The notes under the pieces: generated by a model | The model's input: the letters and a program-made list of their open reading frames with translations, nothing else | Databases searched by the model: none | What the model was told of the DNA's origin: nothing | Made by a program: the position numbers and the translations under genes | Assembly: GCF_015207255.1 (NCBI RefSeq) | Contig: NZ_JADEXG010000020.1 | Location: 1-64,000 of the forward strand | DNA length: 64,000 nucleotides | Direction: 5' to 3' | DNA from: Vasconcelosia minhoensis LEGE 07310 | Lineage (GTDB): Bacteria > Cyanobacteriota > Cyanobacteriia > Phormidesmidales > Phormidesmidaceae | Shown here: positions 46,391 through 55,713 of the stretch, piece after piece | Layout: every line of letters begins with the position of its first letter | Numbering within the stretch: the stretch's first letter is position 1

Positions 46391-46918
46391 ATGCCCGCTC
46401 CGTCTTTAAGTACGCTTCCTTTTCATCCCTACCTCACTCCAGACGGCCAGATTGCCACCGAGTTTGCAGGCGTGATCGGCATCTATGCTATCTATGACGA
46501 AGGCCAAACGCTGCAATATGTCGGGATTTCTCGCGATGTTGCCGCCAGCCTGAAGCAGCACCTGATTCGTCAGCCCGAAGCCTGCTACTGGGTGAAGGTC
46601 CATCCGGTTAAGCGCCCCAGCCGCACCGAGCTAAACGAGATTCGCGATGCCTGGATTGCTGAAAATGGGTCAGTGCCGCCTGGCAACGGCGAGCGGGCCG
46701 ACGCCTGGGAAAAGCCGATCGACGTCAGAGCCCTGATGACCCCGGCTGAAATTGTGGCCGAAGATAAGAGCGATGGCCTGGGGCGGGTGAAAATTATGAA
46801 ACAGATCGCCCGCCGGATTGAAGCTGACTTGCTAGAGAAGCTCAAGGCTCGCGGCGTGCAGATGGAGCTGCGATTTAACCCCAAGCTGAAGGAAGACGGG
46901 CTGCTAGACCTGAAGTAG
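46391..46918 (+). CDS. GIY-YIG nuclease-family protein
   Basis: 175 residues from ATG 46391; a TTG start 9 bp earlier is less likely. The GIY-YIG core is GVIGIYAIYDEGQTLQYVGIS, with an Arg after it (SRDV) and a Glu further on, as in the family. A C-terminal extension, KIMKQIARRIEADLLEKLKARG, is helical. Plant chloroplast and cyanobacterial relatives exist. Target unknown; no mobile-element context. Confidence 0.8.
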   Translation: MPAPSLSTLPFHPYLTPDGQIATEFAGVIGIYAIYDEGQTLQYVGISRDVAASLKQHLIRQPEACYWVKVHPVKRPSRTELNEIRDAWIAENGSVPPGNGERADAWEKPIDVRALMTPAEIVAEDKSDGLGRVKIMKQIARRIEADLLEKLKARGVQMELRFNPKLKEDGLLDLK

Positions 46919-46977
46919 CGCTATAGAGTGCGTTTTATTGCCGATATCATAGAGCTAGCGTCGCCAGAGAGTCCACC

Positions 46978-47721
46978 ATGGTTCTGCAAATTTCTCGGAC
47001 AAAGCCGCTCCAGATTGAATGGGAAGCGCTGCCGGACGACTACATCCTGCCGGATGACCCCGTGGAAAATATTCAACAGCCCTATCTAGCCGCCGCGCTG
47101 ACCGACGCCCTGGGTGAAGCCGGTCTGATTCGGCCCGAGATGCTAATCGGGTCAAACTTTGGCCTAGTGGCCAGAGTGAACGAAGAAACCGTGGTCAAAG
47201 CACCGGACTGGTTCTACGTTCCCCGAGCGGAGCCGCTGCCGACCCAGACGATTCGGCGCAGCTATACACCTCACCGGCAGGGCGACCCGGTGGCGATCGT
47301 CATGGAGTTTCTATCAGATACTGAAGAGAGCGAATTTTCAGTCCGGCCCTTCTTTCCCTACGGCAAGCTTTTCTTCTACGAAAACATTCTTCAGGTGCCG
47401 ACCTACGCCATTTTTAACCCCTACGATGTGGAACTCCGGGTCCTGGGGCTGGAAGCGGGTCAGTACCGAGAGCGTCAGGCCAATGACCAGGGGCGCTACT
47501 GGATTCCAGAACTGGGCCTGTGGCTCGGGATCTGGCACGGCTCACGGCTGGGACAGAAGCCGACGAACTGGCTGCGCTGGTGGGATGAGGCAGGCAATCT
47601 GCTGCTATGGAGCGCAGAAAAGGCCGAGCAGGAGCGCCAGCGGGCCGAGGCGGCTGAGCAGGAATTAGCCCGGCTGCGCGAGCAGATTACTCGGCAATCT
47701 CAAGATTTGGACGAGGGCTGA
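46978..47721 (+). CDS. Uma2-family protein with C-terminal coiled coil
   Basis: 247 residues. The Uma2 core is seen as IGSNFGLVAR, VVKAPDWFYVPRAEPL, VAIVMEFLSDTEESEFS and PYGKLFFYENILQVPTYAIFNP. The last 40 residues are a charged coiled coil (EKAEQERQRAEAAEQELARLREQ). The 3' end overlaps the convergent channel gene by 35 bp. Second Uma2-type protein in the window, distinct from the 191-residue one. Confidence 0.82.
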   Translation: MVLQISRTKPLQIEWEALPDDYILPDDPVENIQQPYLAAALTDALGEAGLIRPEMLIGSNFGLVARVNEETVVKAPDWFYVPRAEPLPTQTIRRSYTPHRQGDPVAIVMEFLSDTEESEFSVRPFFPYGKLFFYENILQVPTYAIFNPYDVELRVLGLEAGQYRERQANDQGRYWIPELGLWLGIWHGSRLGQKPTNWLRWWDEAGNLLLWSAEKAEQERQRAEAAEQELARLREQITRQSQDLDEG

Positions 47722-49426
47722 GCCGATTTTCTGACGTGATCGGCAGCACGCGCTCGGAGCGACTAGCCCAGAGGTTTTCCCAGCGGTTGGCGGGCATCAT
47801 CAGGTACAGGACGGTATCGCTGAGCATGACCATTTCTAATAGCGCCTGGCCGTGGACACGCTTTGTCTTGACTTCCGCATAGAGGGGAGAAAACTGCTCG
47901 GTGGCAGCTGCCTCTTTGAGGACACGGTTATGAAAGGGGTGGTTGGGCGTGATTAGGGTGGCGATCGCAACCCACAGTCCTTCCCGGGTCATGCAGTCGC
48001 CAAAAATCCGACCGCTGATTGCCGCTGCGGCAAAGGCGGGGGCAGCTAGCTCGGTCGGGCTCATCACCATGTCAAATTCAAACACCTGCTGAATCTGGCG
48101 GGCAAAGTGGGGGTCATGGACGCGCACGAATACCGGCAGGCTGGGGGCAATGCTCTTAGCCGTGATCGCAATTTCTAGATTGATGCTATCGTTGCTGGTC
48201 ACCGCCAGCAGCGCGTCGGCCTGCTCAATGTTGGCGGTTTGCAGCGTTTCAGGCACGCTGGCATCGCCGATAATGATCGGAATGTGGCGCGATCTCGCTG
48301 CTCCCAGAAAGCGCCCGTTGGGATTATGCTCAATCGCGATCAGCTCATCGCCCAGAGACTTAAGCTGATCGACAATTCGAATGCCGACCCCGCCCAGGCC
48401 GCAGACGATGCAGTGGCGGCTTTGGGGATAGCGGGTGACCGTCCAGATATGCTGGAGATGCGTCCCTAAAATAAAGTCATTCAGCAGGGCATAGCAAATG
48501 CCGACGACCCCTGCTCCTACCAGCATCATGATCGCGGTGAACAGCTTGATCGCCGCCGTCGCGTTCTCGGCCACCTTTTCCTGGCCGCCCGCCCCGGTAA
48601 TCATGCCCACCGAGAAGTATAGGGCGTCAATCACGGAGGTGCCGGTTTCATTGCTAACGTAGGTGGTCGTCGCCACCCCAATCGTCACTAGCAGCGCCAG
48701 CAGCACCAGCAGCACTGAGCGGCTGCGGCGGCGGAACTGAATGATGCCGCTGCTGAAGCGTCGCAGAGACTGCTTTAGCGATCGCTGCGACCGCCGAACT
48801 GTGGGCTGTTGGGCTAAAATCAGCATATCGCCCGGCTGCAATACCTTGCCCTCTCGAATTGCCGCGCCCAGGTTGGTTGAGCCCTGAGCAGGCTGGTAGG
48901 CAATATAAATGCGGGTGAGGTCTTCCCAAATGTCGGTAATCAGCCGACCTCGCCAGGGATGCTGCTCGGTAATTTCCTCCTCGATAATCGGCCAGATCTG
49001 ATCGAAGATCTGGAGCTGCCCGATGGCCCGGTTGCCCATGGCCGCAAAGGCAAAAATTGGTGCGATTAGCGCGGCAACGCTCATCGAGATATGGTCGGGC
49101 AGGGTCTGGTCGAGCCGAATTCCAAGCTGATTATTAAACAGCCGGTTAATAATCCGAATGCGCGGGTTGAGCAGCCGGGCCTGGGTGAGGACGGCCAGAT
49201 TGATACTGTCGTCGGCGCTGGCCAGCACCAGCGTCTGGGCTGCGTAGATCTCTGCCTGCACCAGGGTTTGCTCGATCCGACTGTCGCCGACCACGATATC
49301 GCCGTCTGCCTCGTGGGGCATGGCGCGATCGCTAATTCCCGCTACGCGAACGCCCTGCTCCCGCAGCAGGCAGAATATGCGATAGCCGGTACGGCCTAAG
49401 CCGCAGACAATCACCTGAGGCTGCAT
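47687..49426 (-). CDS. RCK-domain, two-helix potassium-channel-like protein
   Basis: 579 residues. A TrkA-N/RCK domain lies at each end: VIVCGLGRTGYRIFCLL (first) and HCIVCGLGGVGIRIVDQL (second), both with the NAD(H)-binding GxGxxG. Between them are two membrane helices (about 240-258 and 300-325) with a pore loop TGAGGQE, not the usual TVGYG. The overall plan is that of cyanobacterial RCK-gated channels. Ion selectivity is unclear because of the altered filter. Confidence 0.85.
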   Translation of the reverse strand: MQPQVIVCGLGRTGYRIFCLLREQGVRVAGISDRAMPHEADGDIVVGDSRIEQTLVQAEIYAAQTLVLASADDSINLAVLTQARLLNPRIRIINRLFNNQLGIRLDQTLPDHISMSVAALIAPIFAFAAMGNRAIGQLQIFDQIWPIIEEEITEQHPWRGRLITDIWEDLTRIYIAYQPAQGSTNLGAAIREGKVLQPGDMLILAQQPTVRRSQRSLKQSLRRFSSGIIQFRRRSRSVLLVLLALLVTIGVATTTYVSNETGTSVIDALYFSVGMITGAGGQEKVAENATAAIKLFTAIMMLVGAGVVGICYALLNDFILGTHLQHIWTVTRYPQSRHCIVCGLGGVGIRIVDQLKSLGDELIAIEHNPNGRFLGAARSRHIPIIIGDASVPETLQTANIEQADALLAVTSNDSINLEIAITAKSIAPSLPVFVRVHDPHFARQIQQVFEFDMVMSPTELAAPAFAAAAISGRIFGDCMTREGLWVAIATLITPNHPFHNRVLKEAAATEQFSPLYAEVKTKRVHGQALLEMVMLSDTVLYLMMPANRWENLWASRSERVLPITSENRLSPRPNLEIAE

Positions 49427-49654
49427 GGTCCCTCCTCTGAATTTCTGAATCGGCGCACCTGCTCCATTCGCGGACGCAACCGAGCAATTTTACGAATAGC
49501 CGACTTCAGCATTCCCAGAGGTATCGACGGGTACCGCTCTGGCCAAATCTGCACAAAAATTAGCATAGCGCGGCCTGAAGCGCATCCGACTCTGATCGGG
49601 AAAGCCGGTAGCTACAGGCAGCAAGCCATAGGAAGGACAGAAGATGACAAGCAG
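49427..49654. other. spacer between channel gene and DUF4079 gene
   Basis: 228 bp, no gene. It contains the promoter region for the channel gene (minus). I see no repeat or RNA. Confidence 0.4.
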
Positions 49655-50125
49655 CTAGAACTTCTCCAGAATTTTCTGTACGATTTGCACGCCAGTCACC
49701 GCCTGCCAGCCAAATAGCCCGACCAAAATCGTGTTTAACGTAATATGGGTATAGCGGGCAGCGTTATTGCCTTTCTGCATGAAGGGTACGAGCGAAGCTG
49801 AAACGGCAATCAGTCCCGTCATACTTAGCCCGGTTAGCAGGTGCGGGCCTAAGAATAGCTTGCCGTTATTGATATAGGTCGAGGCCATGCCGCCGAGGGT
49901 GCCGAGCACCATGAAGGCCAGAATTGCCGACCCCAACCGGTGGTGACGCGTGCCAAATTTGCCTTTGATCAGCGCTTTCTTCTCATCGCCTTCGGCTAGG
50001 CGAGTGCGCCGATGCTGCCAGCCCAGATAGGCGGCGTAAACTGTCACTGCTAAAACCCCCCACATTAAAGTGGGGTGGATAAAATTAAGCCAGGGCTTAA
50101 TGGACTCAAACGTATCGGAATTCAT
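49655..50125 (-). CDS. DUF4079-family membrane protein
   Basis: 156 residues from ATG 50125; the longer frame (to 50443) overlaps the start of the M48 gene and has no similar content. Four hydrophobic helices are visible, with WLNFIHPTLMWG at the start, GTRHHRLGSAILAFMVLGTLGGMAS in the middle, and LLTGLSMTGLIAVSASL. This family is found in cyanobacteria and chloroplasts and recalls cytochrome b561-like membrane proteins; HP and HHR His residues could bind haem, which is inference. Confidence 0.82.
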   Translation of the reverse strand: MNSDTFESIKPWLNFIHPTLMWGVLAVTVYAAYLGWQHRRTRLAEGDEKKALIKGKFGTRHHRLGSAILAFMVLGTLGGMASTYINNGKLFLGPHLLTGLSMTGLIAVSASLVPFMQKGNNAARYTHITLNTILVGLFGWQAVTGVQIVQKILEKF

Positions 50126-50273
50126 GATGGCTTCAGAGCAATTGCTATCTATTGTTGACCCAGAGATCAGTATATTCGGTTCGCCTGTTTCCTGCTGAGC
50201 GTAATACTCTCCTGCTGCCTGTGCGTTTTGTCCGAAATAGTTTCTCCAGAATTTTCCCCTGACGCTTTTTACA

Positions 50274-52106
50274 ATGAAATTACCCAAACCCTTTCTGCTG
50301 GCCCTGCCGACCGGATTTTTGCTAGCCCTGACGGTGGGCAGCGTTTTCCCAGTGCTGGGGCAGACCGCTGAGGATTTTTTGGAGCCGACGACGCCCAATT
50401 CTGACCCAGCTGAGCTGCTGACGATTGAGGACGATGCCCCCAACCCTGAATCGGCAAGGGATGAAGCTACCGTCGGTGAGGTTCTAGATTCGGAGCTAGA
50501 GGCAGATTCTGAGACTCTGCTAACTCAGGATTCTGAAGACATGCCTGACGAGGATTCCGAAGAATCTTCGTCAGAGTCTGAAAATGTGCCTGCGGAGGAT
50601 TCTGAAGATGCCACAGCTGATGGCCCAGAGCAGCCTGAAGAATCCGCTACCGATGTCGATCCTGAAGCAGAAGCGGCGGCCCAGCTGCGGCGGGAGCGCC
50701 TGATTGAAGCCGACCGGCTCTATGAAGCGGGCGACATTGCCGCTGCCCAGGCGCTCTACCGCACTGCCAAATTAGGTGAGGCTGCTGCTGAGGCTGACCT
50801 GCCTCCTGAGCCGTTTAGCGACGAGGCACAGCTCTCCCCTGCTGCCGCCGTCTACTGGCGAGAAGCAAACGCCGGTATTGCCAATGATCGCGAATCCCAG
50901 GCTTTGGTATCGCTAGCGCTGCTGACCGAAGAATATCCGGCCTTCACTCCGGGCCATTTGCGCTACGCCGAAGTGCTCCAGCGCTATGACCAGCCAGAAG
51001 CCGCGGAGCAGGTGCTGGAGCAGGCCCTGACCCAGTATCCGGCAGCCCCCGAGCTGCTGGCGGCCCAAGTTGAGCTGATGATGGCCCAGGAGCAGTGGCT
51101 GGAAGCCTCGATTGCCGGGCGGCAGTTTGCTGCGCTCAATCCGGAGCATCCGACTGCCGAGCAGCAGACCGCTCAGGCAGCGGAGAACCTGGAGCGGTTC
51201 AAGCGGCGGACGCGATCGCGGTTGCAGACTAACGCGATCGCAAACGTCTTCACCGGCGTCGTCGGCTATGCCCTCACCGGCAGCATCCTGGGTCCCTTTA
51301 CCGCCGCCGAATCCGCCATCATCCTGCTCCAGGGGGAAAGCACCATCGGCCGGCGCGTTTCAGAGCAGGCCCAGTCGCAGCTGCCGATGCTGGAAAATGA
51401 AGAAGTCTTGGCCTACGTGCGCGAACTGGGTCAGGAGCTGGCGGCGGTGGCTGGTCGAGAGGAGTTTGACTACGAGTTTTACGTCATCCTTGACCGTAAC
51501 CTGAACGCCTTTGCTCTGCCCGGCGGTAAGGTGTTTCTTAACGCCGGAGCGATCCTGGATACGCGTTCTGAAGCCGAGCTGGCGGGGCTGATTGCCCATG
51601 AGCTATCCCACGCCGTCCTTTCCCACGGCTTTCAGCTGGTGACCCAGGGCAACCTGACCAGCAGTGTCGCCCAGTACCTGCCGCTGTCGGGCCTGGCGAC
51701 CAATTTTTTCCTGGCTGACTACTCCCGCCAGATGGAGCGCCAGGCCGACGTGGTGGGCACCCAGATCCTGGCGGCTAGCGGCTACGCGGCGGATGGCCTC
51801 TATCACCTGATGGTTACCCTAAATGAAAAGGAAGAAAACCGAGGCGGCATCTCCTGGTTTAGAACTCATCCTTCGCCGCAGAACCGAGTGGACTACCTGC
51901 TTGCTCTAGTCGAGCGGGGCGGCTATAACCGCTATGCCTACGAGGGGGTCGCCCGCCACGAGGCGATTCAGGCCCTGGTCGAAGCTGAACTGGCTGCCCA
52001 AGAGGCGGAAGAAGCGGGTGAAAAGTCGCCTTTGGATGAGCTGCTAGACGCTGAATCTGAATCTTCGCAGCCTGAAGCCGAAGCGGACGAGCAACTCGAG
52101 CCTTAG
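50274..52106 (+). CDS. M48-family metalloprotease with TPR-like region
   Basis: 610 residues. A signal peptide (residues 1-29, ending VLGQ) is followed by an acidic low-complexity stretch (about 30-135), a TPR-like helical region (about 140-315) and the M48 peptidase domain with zinc motif IAHELSHAVLSHG (HExxH), and the third ligand in QMERQADVVGTQI. The C-terminus is Glu-rich. BepA-like periplasmic proteases of this type repair outer-membrane proteins, but the role here is inference. It is divergent from the DUF4079 gene. Confidence 0.9.
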   Translation: MKLPKPFLLALPTGFLLALTVGSVFPVLGQTAEDFLEPTTPNSDPAELLTIEDDAPNPESARDEATVGEVLDSELEADSETLLTQDSEDMPDEDSEESSSESENVPAEDSEDATADGPEQPEESATDVDPEAEAAAQLRRERLIEADRLYEAGDIAAAQALYRTAKLGEAAAEADLPPEPFSDEAQLSPAAAVYWREANAGIANDRESQALVSLALLTEEYPAFTPGHLRYAEVLQRYDQPEAAEQVLEQALTQYPAAPELLAAQVELMMAQEQWLEASIAGRQFAALNPEHPTAEQQTAQAAENLERFKRRTRSRLQTNAIANVFTGVVGYALTGSILGPFTAAESAIILLQGESTIGRRVSEQAQSQLPMLENEEVLAYVRELGQELAAVAGREEFDYEFYVILDRNLNAFALPGGKVFLNAGAILDTRSEAELAGLIAHELSHAVLSHGFQLVTQGNLTSSVAQYLPLSGLATNFFLADYSRQMERQADVVGTQILAASGYAADGLYHLMVTLNEKEENRGGISWFRTHPSPQNRVDYLLALVERGGYNRYAYEGVARHEAIQALVEAELAAQEAEEAGEKSPLDELLDAESESSQPEAEADEQLEP

Positions 52107-52218
52107 GCAGCGCAATCGACAGACTTAGCGACTAACTGGATCGCGATCGCACCGCCTTCAGGCAGTTAATTACTCAAAATGTCAGTCTAAACCTTAGAAT
52201 TGGCCTATTGTTTAGACG

Positions 52219-53937
52219 ATGAAGCAATTGACCAAGCCGATGTTCTCATCTGTGAATACGGGGCTGCGCTGGCTCCGATTGCTGGCCCGGCAGCCCTTTT
52301 CTCGCCGCCGTCTGTTTCGATGGGGTCAGTATGCTGGGTTGTTCAGCCTGTGTCTGCTGCTGGCCGTGAGCTGTGGCGGGCAGGCAAATGAGTCTGCGGA
52401 TTCGGCCGGGGGCGCGGCCGGTGAAGCGAGCGATCGCGTTGCCATCGGTACCACGCTCACGGCCCGAACGCTAGATCCCGCCGACGCCTACGAAATTTTT
52501 CCCGGCATTTTGCTCTACAACATGGGCGACCGGCTCTATACTTACGAGCCGGGCACCACGGAGCTGACGCCGCAGCTGGCGACGGAGATGCCCGACATCA
52601 GCGAAGACGGGCTGACCTATACAATTCCCCTGCGGGAGGACGTGACGCTGCATGACGGCACGCCGTTTACCGCTGAAGTCATGGCCTTTTCCATCGAGCG
52701 GTTCATGGAAAATGGGGGACGGCCTGCCTTCTTACTGTCCGAAAAGATTGAGTCGGTCGAGGCAACGAGTGACTATGAGCTGACGATCACGCTGAAGCAG
52801 CCCTTCGCCGCTTTTCCGTCGCTGCTCACCTTTTGGGGTGTGACGCCGGTTCCACCCGACCAGTACGAAGTGGCCGAAGGCAGCTTTCAGCCGGATACCT
52901 TCGTGGGCTCGGGTCCCTACAAGCTGGCCTCCTTCAGCAGTGACGTGATTAAGCTCGACGCCTACGAAGACTATTGGGGCGAAGCGCCTGAGAACCAGGG
53001 CATTGATATTCAGATTTTCACCAGCCCGGCAAACCTCTACAACACCTTTCTATCGGGTGGCCTGGACGTGGCCTACCAGACTCTCGACCCCGAGCAGATC
53101 GCCAGTCTTGAAAGAGATGCCGACTCGGGCGGCTGGCAGGTGATCGAAGCGGGTTCTACCGTCGTCAACTACATGTCGCTCAACCAGAAAATTGCCCCGT
53201 TTGACGACCTTAACGTACGTAAGGCCGTCGCCTCCATGGTCGATCGCGAGCTGATTAACCAGCGGGCCTTTCAGGGGCAGGCCGAGCCGCTCTACAGCCT
53301 CATTCCGAAAAGCTTTGAAGTCTATGAGCCGGTGTTCGAGGAAGCCTACGGCGACGGCAACTATGACCAGGCCAAGCAATTCCTCAGCGAAGCCGGAATC
53401 AGCGAGGCCAACCCGCTGGAGTTTGAAATCTGGTATCCCTCAGCTTCAACGACTCGCAGCGTCGTGGCCAATACGATGAAGGAATCGATTGAGCAAAGCC
53501 TGCCGGGTTTGGTCAATGTCACCGTCAGCACGGCTGAAGGCGCAACCCTGTGGGAAAACGTCGAGAAGGGCGTCTATCCCAGCGTGCTGTCCAACTGGTA
53601 TCCCGACTACTTCGATCCGGATAACTTCGTGCAGCCCTTCCTCAGCTGTGACCAGGGCTCAGCGTCGGGTCTGTGCGAAGAAGGTGCGACCCAGGGCAAC
53701 GGCTCCTTCTACTACAGCGACCAGGCCAATGAGCTGCTCTCAGAGCAAAGTGCTGAGCTGGACGAGTCGAAACGCGACGAGCTGTTCGAGGACCTCCAAC
53801 AGCTGATGGCGGAAGATGTGCCCTATATCCCGCTGTGGCAGAACAAGGACTATGTGTTTGCCCAAAGCGGTATTGAAGGCGTCGGCATAGAGCCCAACCA
53901 GCAGTTCCTGCTCTGGCAAATTAGTAAAGAAGGGTAG
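52219..53937 (+). CDS. ABC transporter substrate-binding lipoprotein (SBP_bac_5, DppA-like)
   Basis: 572 residues. The lipobox is LLAVSCGG (Cys about residue 53), with an unusually long basic N-terminus before it. The SBP_bac_5 domain has LTARTLDPADAYE, LREDVTLHDGTPFTAEVMAFSIER, and the C-terminal QLMAEDVPYIPLW. It should bind peptides or nickel-type solutes. The permease follows after 7 bp. Confidence 0.92.
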   Translation: MKQLTKPMFSSVNTGLRWLRLLARQPFSRRRLFRWGQYAGLFSLCLLLAVSCGGQANESADSAGGAAGEASDRVAIGTTLTARTLDPADAYEIFPGILLYNMGDRLYTYEPGTTELTPQLATEMPDISEDGLTYTIPLREDVTLHDGTPFTAEVMAFSIERFMENGGRPAFLLSEKIESVEATSDYELTITLKQPFAAFPSLLTFWGVTPVPPDQYEVAEGSFQPDTFVGSGPYKLASFSSDVIKLDAYEDYWGEAPENQGIDIQIFTSPANLYNTFLSGGLDVAYQTLDPEQIASLERDADSGGWQVIEAGSTVVNYMSLNQKIAPFDDLNVRKAVASMVDRELINQRAFQGQAEPLYSLIPKSFEVYEPVFEEAYGDGNYDQAKQFLSEAGISEANPLEFEIWYPSASTTRSVVANTMKESIEQSLPGLVNVTVSTAEGATLWENVEKGVYPSVLSNWYPDYFDPDNFVQPFLSCDQGSASGLCEEGATQGNGSFYYSDQANELLSEQSAELDESKRDELFEDLQQLMAEDVPYIPLWQNKDYVFAQSGIEGVGIEPNQQFLLWQISKEG

Positions 53938-53944
53938 CTGACCA

Positions 53945-54973
53945 ATGGCGACGCGCTCTAACGCGCTGCGGATTTACGTCCTATCGCGGCTGCTGCTGGC
54001 ACCGCTGATGATCTGGACGATTACAACTGTTGTGTTTTTGCTGATGCGGGCGACCCCTGGCGACCCAGTGGATGCGCTGCTGGGTCCCAGGGCCCCGGAG
54101 TCGGCGAAGGCGGCACTACGATCGCAGCTGGGCCTCGACGCGCCCCTCTGGCAGCAGTATTTCAACTACCTGGGCAAGCTGCTCAACCTTGACCTGGGCA
54201 GCTCCCTGACCAGCCAGGGACAAACGGTTTGGCAGATTATCCGAGCCCACTTTCCGGCCACGGTGGAGCTGACCCTGTGCGGGCTGCTGATCGCGGCGGT
54301 AGTGGGGCTGACGGTGGGCGCGATCGCGGCATCCCGACCGAATACGCCGCTGGATGCGGGTGGGCGGCTGTTTGGGATCATCACCTACGCTGTGCCGATG
54401 TACTGGTTTGGAATGCTCTTGCAGCTTTTGTTTGCCGTTCAGCTGCGCTGGTTCCCGATTGGCACACGCTTTCCTTTAGGGCAGTCGCCTCCGCCAGGGC
54501 CGACCGGGCTATACCTGCTCGACAGCCTGCTGCACGGTAGTCTGGCTCAGTTTGGCACCACGCTCTACTACCTGGCCCTGCCTAGCCTGACCCTGGGCAT
54601 TCTGATCAGCGGCGTCTTCGAGCGGATTGTGCGGGTCAACCTGAAGCAAACTCTCCAGGCTGACTATGTGGAAGCGGCCCGGGCGCGGGGCATTCCCGAA
54701 TTCCGTATCGTCACGGTGCATGCCCTGAGGAACGCCATGATTCCGGTGATTACAATCCTGGGTCTCACCTTTGCCTCGCTGCTAGGCGGTGCCGTCCTGA
54801 CGGAGGTGACTTTTTCCTGGCCGGGGCTGGCGAATCGGCTGTTTGAGGCGATCTCCCAGCGCGACTATCCGGTGGTGCAGGGGCTGATGGTTTTCTTTGG
54901 CGGTATTGTGGCAATTGTTAGCATCCTGATTGATATTTTGAACGCCTACGTAGATCCTCGGATTCGGTATTAG
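53945..54973 (+). CDS. ABC transporter permease, DppB-like
   Basis: 342 residues with six or so membrane helices. The N-terminal helix region FLLMRATPGDP and the EAA-loop EAARARGIPEFRIVTVHALRNA are typical of the DppB/OppB family. It is operonic with the binding protein. No DppC-type permease or ATPase follows in this window, so the complex must be completed elsewhere. Confidence 0.93.
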   Translation: MATRSNALRIYVLSRLLLAPLMIWTITTVVFLLMRATPGDPVDALLGPRAPESAKAALRSQLGLDAPLWQQYFNYLGKLLNLDLGSSLTSQGQTVWQIIRAHFPATVELTLCGLLIAAVVGLTVGAIAASRPNTPLDAGGRLFGIITYAVPMYWFGMLLQLLFAVQLRWFPIGTRFPLGQSPPPGPTGLYLLDSLLHGSLAQFGTTLYYLALPSLTLGILISGVFERIVRVNLKQTLQADYVEAARARGIPEFRIVTVHALRNAMIPVITILGLTFASLLGGAVLTEVTFSWPGLANRLFEAISQRDYPVVQGLMVFFGGIVAIVSILIDILNAYVDPRIRY

Positions 54974-55451
54974 TTGGGATGGGAAACAGGGGGGATCATC
55001 CGCAGAACTGCGAAGATCTATGGTCACTGATTTGACACCTAATATGAGAGACTGACATCGTTTTTAGCGGATTTAGTTTCTACAGCTTTTCTTAAGATTG
55101 ACCGAATTGGCGGCTGTTTCCAGGCGAAGTAAAAACCGCCAAAGGGCATAGATACCTAACGCTTTCGGGCTATGCAGTAGGTCGCATTCAGCATCGGGAT
55201 CGGTTTGACAGTGGGCGATCCCCGCCCTATTTCTGTCCTTTGGTTCGTTGCGGATGTCTGAAATGCTTGACATAATAGAGAAGTCCACATCAGCCGGGTG
55301 CTGTTCTTGACCACAGGTCATTTTCCTGTCAGATCGCTCAAGAGCCGACCCATAAATCTAATAATTCATGTTAATAAATCTTACGTCCAGCGCTTCGCCA
55401 GACAAGTCATCCGCTTCCGGAGCATCGCCCCTTTTACAGAAGGATAAAACG
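54974..55451. other. intergenic region between dppB-like gene and zinc-ribbon gene
   Basis: 478 bp. An 82-codon minus-strand frame (55073-55321) contains CDLLHSPKALGIYALWRFLLRLE and may be a gene, but it has no ribosome-binding site and no family I recognise. GTCAAGAATTGACC-like palindromes are absent. The region before 55452 has AAGGAT as a good ribosome-binding site for the next gene. Confidence 0.35.
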
Positions 55452-55628
55452 ATGGCGACGATTATTCAGCACGTCCATTGCCCAAACTGCGGCAGCGACG
55501 CAGAACGCTACCATCTGACTCAGGAGCGGCTTGTGCGCACTCAATGCCCGACCTGCGACTACCTGATGATTACCTGTGCCGGTACGGGAAAAGTGATTGA
55601 GGCCTATGCGCCGGGTTTGCCCGCTTGA
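55452..55628 (+). CDS. small zinc-ribbon protein (cyanobacterial)
   Basis: 58 residues from ATG 55452, which has AAGGAT 7 nt before it; the longer frame (55368) has no such site. Two Cys pairs (CPNCG and CPTCD) form a zinc ribbon, followed by YLMITCAGTGKVIEAYAPG. These small proteins are often mis-named as PriA fragments in cyanobacterial genomes. Function unknown. A hairpin terminator follows. Confidence 0.85.
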   Translation: MATIIQHVHCPNCGSDAERYHLTQERLVRTQCPTCDYLMITCAGTGKVIEAYAPGLPA

Positions 55629-55681
55629 GCCGATCTTCAGAACAGGCTAATCGGTTTTCTTAACTAACCCATTGCCTGATG

Positions 55682-55713
55682 CTGCGCCCCCGTGAAAGCT
55701 AGGGCGCAGTTTT
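55682..55713 (+). terminator. intrinsic terminator
   Basis: Perfect 8-bp stem CTGCGCCC (55682-55689) and GGGCGCAG (55702-55709) with a TTTT tract directly after. It ends the zinc-ribbon transcript and lies at the 3' end of the convergent rlmN gene. Confidence 0.85.

Noticed and set aside
49655-50443. 262-residue version of the DUF4079 protein
   Set aside because: The extra N-terminus overlaps the start of the divergent M48 gene and is Ser-rich and unlike the family; ATG 50125 gives the usual size.
55073-55321. 82-codon minus-strand reading frame
   Set aside because: It has no ribosome-binding site and no recognised family. It could be real but cannot be supported.
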